Of a DNA stretch of 7,804 nucleotides, positions 4,915 through 7,804 are shown piece by piece. The stretch's first letter is position 1. Each line of letters starts with the position of its first letter. The notes beneath the pieces are model-generated. The model saw only the letters and a program-made list of their open reading frames with translations, was not told the origin of the DNA and made no database searches. Made by a program: the position numbers and the translations under genes. Source of the stretch: Actinomycetes bacterium (GTDB lineage: Bacteria > Actinomycetota > Thermoleophilia > Solirubrobacterales > Solirubrobacteraceae); contig JAEZDB010000235.1 in the NCBI GenBank assembly GCA_023429855.1, positions 1-7,804 on the forward strand. The letters are read 5' to 3'.

Positions 4915-6258
4915 ATGCACGACGCGCAGGCTCGCCCGTTCTTCACCGCCCTGCGTGACCGCTGGTGGATCGTCGCGCTGTGCGCGATCACGGCCGCGGG
5001 CCTCACCTACGTGACCGTCAAACGCCAGCCAGGACAGTACGAAGCAAGCACGTTGCTCGGCCTCAAGAACCAGTACCTCGACCGCGACATCTTCAACCTG
5101 TCGGGTGCGATCAAGACGACCGAGGAGACGCTCGCCCAACAGCCCGGCCAGCTCGACACGCCCGAAGCGGTGATCAAGCTGACGCAGAACCTTGGCCTCC
5201 AGCCGGCTACCGACGCCCGCGACGTGGGCTCGGCGACGAGCGTCGCCCTCGACAAAAAGTTCTTTCTCCCCGAGGTCAACGGCCGCGACGCCGACCCTGA
5301 ACGCGCCAAGCAGCTCGCCGACGAGTTCGCGAAGGTGATCGTCGAGTTGCGCGCCAAGCGCGACAAGCGCCGCATCACGCAGACGCTGCGTGCCACCGAG
5401 GACCGCCTGAACGAAGTGACGAAGGAGCGGATCGCACTCGCCGACAAGGACCAGATGCTGCAGCGCGAGACGCAAGCGGAGATGGCGCGGCTCACGAGCC
5501 GCGTCCTGCGCCTGCGGCTGATGCTGCAGTTCCGGCCGAAGACCGTGTCGATCGTGCGGTGGGCGCCGATCCCGACCACCCGCACGCGGCCACCCGCGCT
5601 GAACCTGTCGCTGTTCGCCGGCCTCTTTGGGGTGATGATGGGCTGCGCGCTGCTGGCGTGGCGCGAGCAGCGCGACCGCCGCCCGCGGCCTGCCGAGGTG
5701 GCGCAAGACCTGCGTGCCGCGATCATCACCGACCTGCCGCGCACGTCGCTGCTGCCTGGCGCCCGCCCGAACGGCCCGCACTCGGGTGAGATCGCCGCGC
5801 TCGAGGCGGTGCAGCGCGTGCTGCAGACCGACCTCGGGCCAAGCGTCGTCGGCGTGACCGAAGCGATCACGCTCGGGCGCGCCTCGGCCGTGGCGCGGCT
5901 GTTGGCGGAGACCGCCGCCCTCGGCGGCTCGCGGGTCCTGCTCGCCACCAACGACCCGAACACGGCTGAGAGCAAGATCGCCGGCCTGGAGATCGACGGC
6001 TACCCCATCGACATCGGCGAGACGGCGAGGGAGTGGCTCGAGTCGCGCCGGTCGCAGTACGACCTGGTCGTGGTGAACCTGCCCTCGCCTGTCGGCAGCG
6101 CCGCCGCGCTCGAGCTGGCAAGCCTCGCCGACCGCGTGATCGCCGTCTGGCTGCCCGACAGCATCGACCGCCGCCAGCTGCTGCGCTTCGGCCGGACGCT
6201 CACCCGCGCCGACGTGCGACTGGCCGGGGTCGTGCGCGTGGGAGGCCAGGCCGCATGA
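4915..6258 (+). CDS. Wzz-type polysaccharide chain-length protein fused to a degenerate BY-kinase-like domain
   Basis: A 447-residue membrane protein with the layout of a polysaccharide co-polymerase. Transmembrane helix 1 is about residues 17-36 (RWWIVALCAITAAG), followed by an extracytoplasmic part (about 37-225) with a charged, probably coiled-coil stretch at about 145-205. A proline-containing approach (WAPIPTTRTRPPALN) leads to helix 2 at about 229-249. The cytoplasmic part (about 255-447) aligns by pattern with the P-loop kinase domain of CpsD/Wzc-type proteins: GVTEAITLGRASAVARLLAE where Walker A belongs, VLLATNDPN at Walker A', and YDLVVVNLP at Walker B. The Walker A lysine is absent and Asn388 stands where Walker B has Asp; there is no C-terminal tyrosine cluster. 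I infer a regulator or scaffold that no longer binds or hydrolyses ATP normally. Start ATG 4915 has AGGG 8 nt upstream; GTG 4909 is an alternative. It overlaps the next gene by ATGA. Confidence 0.82.
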   Translation: MHDAQARPFFTALRDRWWIVALCAITAAGLTYVTVKRQPGQYEASTLLGLKNQYLDRDIFNLSGAIKTTEETLAQQPGQLDTPEAVIKLTQNLGLQPATDARDVGSATSVALDKKFFLPEVNGRDADPERAKQLADEFAKVIVELRAKRDKRRITQTLRATEDRLNEVTKERIALADKDQMLQRETQAEMARLTSRVLRLRLMLQFRPKTVSIVRWAPIPTTRTRPPALNLSLFAGLFGVMMGCALLAWREQRDRRPRPAEVAQDLRAAIITDLPRTSLLPGARPNGPHSGEIAALEAVQRVLQTDLGPSVVGVTEAITLGRASAVARLLAETAALGGSRVLLATNDPNTAESKIAGLEIDGYPIDIGETAREWLESRRSQYDLVVVNLPSPVGSAAALELASLADRVIAVWLPDSIDRRQLLRFGRTLTRADVRLAGVVRVGGQAA

Positions 6259-7784
6259 CGCTCGTGCCTGGCAAGCGCCGCGACACCTCGTGGCGCGCAC
6301 GGCTTCCGGCGCCGGTGGTCGTCCCGCGGGCGCGCGACGTCCTTCAGCGTCCGGCCCCGCTGCAGCGCCTCCGCGCGCTGCGCATGAGCGATACGTGGTT
6401 CTCCGTGTTCGTCGTCGGCTGGGGCGTCGTCATCGCGGGCCTCGCGATCGGCGAGCAATGGCAGGCGCTCGCGACCGTGGTCTGGGTCCCCGGGTTCGCG
6501 ATGCTGTGGATGCAGTGGCCCAAGCTGGGCACCGGACTGCTCTTCGCCTTGTGGGTCTTTGCGCCGTTCCTGCGGCGGATCCTCGACATCACGACACCGT
6601 CGTTCGGCCCCGACATCCTGTCGCTCACGCCGTTCATGGCGACGGGAGCGATGGCGATCATCGCCTTCCGCAAGTACAAGCCGCCGCGGTCGGTCAACCT
6701 CGCCGTCGGCGCCGTGCTCCTCGGCTTCGGCATTGGCATCCCGACCGGCTTTGCGGCGCCGCTCGCGCTGATCTTCGGCGTGTTCGCCTACATGTCGGCG
6801 GTGCTGGGCGTGTTCATCGGCTACGCCAACGGTCGCGAGCGCCTCTTCACGCTGGAGCAGCTGCTGATGCCGCTCGTCCTGGTCGCGTCGGTCTACGGCG
6901 TCTACCAAGGCATCACGCCGCGGCTGCCGATCTGGGACCAGACCTGGATCGTCACGTCGGGGTTCGTGAGCGTCGGCTCCAAAGAACTCGGCACGTTCCG
7001 CGTGTTCTCGTTCCTCAACAGCCCGTACACCTATGCGTCGCTGGTCGCCATCTACCTCGCGATGTTGTTCGTCTCGCGCACGATGACGCTGACGCGGCTG
7101 CTCACCGCGATCGTCGCGCTGATGGGCATCTTCCTCACCCAGTCGCGCGGCGCGTGGGTCTCGGTGGTCGGCGGCCTCGTGATCATCACGTTCTTCACCG
7201 GCGGCAAGGCGCTGCCGAGGCTCATCGGTCTCGCTCTCACGCTCGTCGGGATGTACGTCGCGCTGGGCAGCACGCCCGCCGGCCAGGCCGTCGCCGCGCG
7301 TGCGGGCTCGATCAGCGCCGGCGTCGACGACAAGTCCGGCGGCGACCGGCTCACCGCCATCACCACCTACGGCCCACCGGCCCTTGCACGACCGCTGGGG
7401 GCCGGTCTCGGGTCGGTCGGCGCCGCCAGCGACCTCAACCCCGCACCGCTGGCCTCGCTCGTCGACAACGGCTTCCTGATCATGCTCGTGCAGGTCGGAC
7501 CGCTCGGCTTCCTCCTCGTCGGCTTCGGCATCGGCGGCATGATCTGGATCGTGGTCAGGGGGTCGACCGTTGAGGAGCGAAAGGCCCTGCTGCCACTGCT
7601 CGCGCCCGTCGGCGTATTCGTGCCGCTGAGCGTCTTCAGCGAGACCCTCTACGGCCTCACCGGCTTCATCCTCTTTTACGCGCTCGGCGAAGCCCTCGGC
7701 CGCCGCTACCAAGGTCCCGCCGTCGTCGGCGCCCGCGCCGCTGCCGCCGAACTCGACCTGGCACCGGTGCAACACAAGAGATAG
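6255..7784 (+). CDS. O-antigen ligase/polymerase family (Wzy_C) membrane protein
   Basis: A 509-residue protein with roughly a dozen membrane helices between about 49 and 482, matching the O-antigen ligase/Wzy polymerase superfamily in length and layout. Such proteins join or polymerise lipid-linked glycans on the outer face of the cytoplasmic membrane. Family-like marks are FSFLNSPYTYAS (251-262), FLTQSRGAWVSV (293-304, with Arg298 in the conserved SRG), a large loop (about 338-403) containing DRLTAI and GAGLGSVG, and VDNGFLIMLVQVGPLGFLL (403-421), where many relatives have His-Asn. The ATG lies in an ATGA overlap with the chain-length gene, and GGAGG is 9 nt upstream, so the two are probably translated together. 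Residues 1-46 are Arg/Pro-rich and likely cytoplasmic; the in-frame ATG at 6384 is an alternative start. Ligase versus polymerase cannot be settled from sequence; the partnership with a Wzz-type protein favours polymerase. The last 20 bp of the window after its stop show nothing. Confidence 0.85.
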   Translation: MTLVPGKRRDTSWRARLPAPVVVPRARDVLQRPAPLQRLRALRMSDTWFSVFVVGWGVVIAGLAIGEQWQALATVVWVPGFAMLWMQWPKLGTGLLFALWVFAPFLRRILDITTPSFGPDILSLTPFMATGAMAIIAFRKYKPPRSVNLAVGAVLLGFGIGIPTGFAAPLALIFGVFAYMSAVLGVFIGYANGRERLFTLEQLLMPLVLVASVYGVYQGITPRLPIWDQTWIVTSGFVSVGSKELGTFRVFSFLNSPYTYASLVAIYLAMLFVSRTMTLTRLLTAIVALMGIFLTQSRGAWVSVVGGLVIITFFTGGKALPRLIGLALTLVGMYVALGSTPAGQAVAARAGSISAGVDDKSGGDRLTAITTYGPPALARPLGAGLGSVGAASDLNPAPLASLVDNGFLIMLVQVGPLGFLLVGFGIGGMIWIVVRGSTVEERKALLPLLAPVGVFVPLSVFSETLYGLTGFILFYALGEALGRRYQGPAVVGARAAAAELDLAPVQHKR

Positions 7785-7804
7785 GTGGGTGGTCGGGCCG
7801 GGGT

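Noticed and set aside
4807..6300. Minus-strand open frame extending acp upstream to a 580-codon ORF
   Set aside because: Only the last 82 codons are real (acyl carrier protein, own GTG start and ribosome binding site). The rest is antisense to the chain-length gene and is low-complexity.
6000..7775. Minus-strand open frame of 591 codons opposite the polymerase/ligase gene
   Set aside because: It is very rich in Arg, Glu, Asp and His with no recognisable domain, and is the reverse-frame shadow of a hydrophobic multi-helix protein.

Overview
The window is a GC-rich stretch of bacterial chromosome with very strong G/C bias at third codon positions, short intergenic gaps and ATGA stop/start overlaps. 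A secreted LIP-type lipase, a discrete type II fatty-acid synthesis gene set and an actinobacterial-looking polysaccharide chain-length/polymerase pair suggest an actinobacterium, possibly of the Thermoleophilia/Solirubrobacterales type. That placement is an inference from gene content and composition. No rRNA, tRNA, CRISPR array, insertion sequence or phage gene was seen.

Layout. (1) The left edge, plus strand, holds the 3' part of an FkbM-family methyltransferase gene. (2) A 162-bp convergent gap with two back-to-back perfect hairpins separates it from a minus-strand gene for a secreted lipase (803-2107). (3) Between the lipase and the fatty-acid genes, about 520 bp hold a possible dyad in the lipase leader, a hairpin followed by a U-rich tract (likely terminator), a probable 44-residue membrane-protein gene, and a nearly perfect 39-bp palindrome. 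(4) A minus-strand operon runs acyl carrier protein, malonyl-CoA:ACP transacylase (FabD), beta-ketoacyl-ACP synthase III (FabH), with FabD and FabH overlapping by ATGA. (5) A 108-bp divergent promoter region separates this operon from two plus-strand genes overlapping by ATGA. They encode a Wzz-type chain-length protein fused to a degenerate BY-kinase-like domain, and a polytopic O-antigen ligase/polymerase (Wzy_C) protein. This pair reaches almost to the right edge.

How the parts work together. ACP, FabD and FabH provide malonyl loading and the first condensation of fatty-acid synthesis; FabF, FabG, FabZ and FabI are not in the window and must come from elsewhere. The Wzz-like and Wzy-like proteins would act at the cytoplasmic membrane to polymerise or ligate surface polysaccharide and set its length, and the FkbM enzyme at the left edge could methylate sugars of such a polymer. 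The lipase is exported and probably hydrolyses external acylglycerols.

Most worth a second look: the chain-length protein's ATPase domain, which appears to have lost both its Walker A lysine and its Walker B aspartate; the 39-bp palindrome behind fabH; and the small membrane ORF between that palindrome and a likely terminator.
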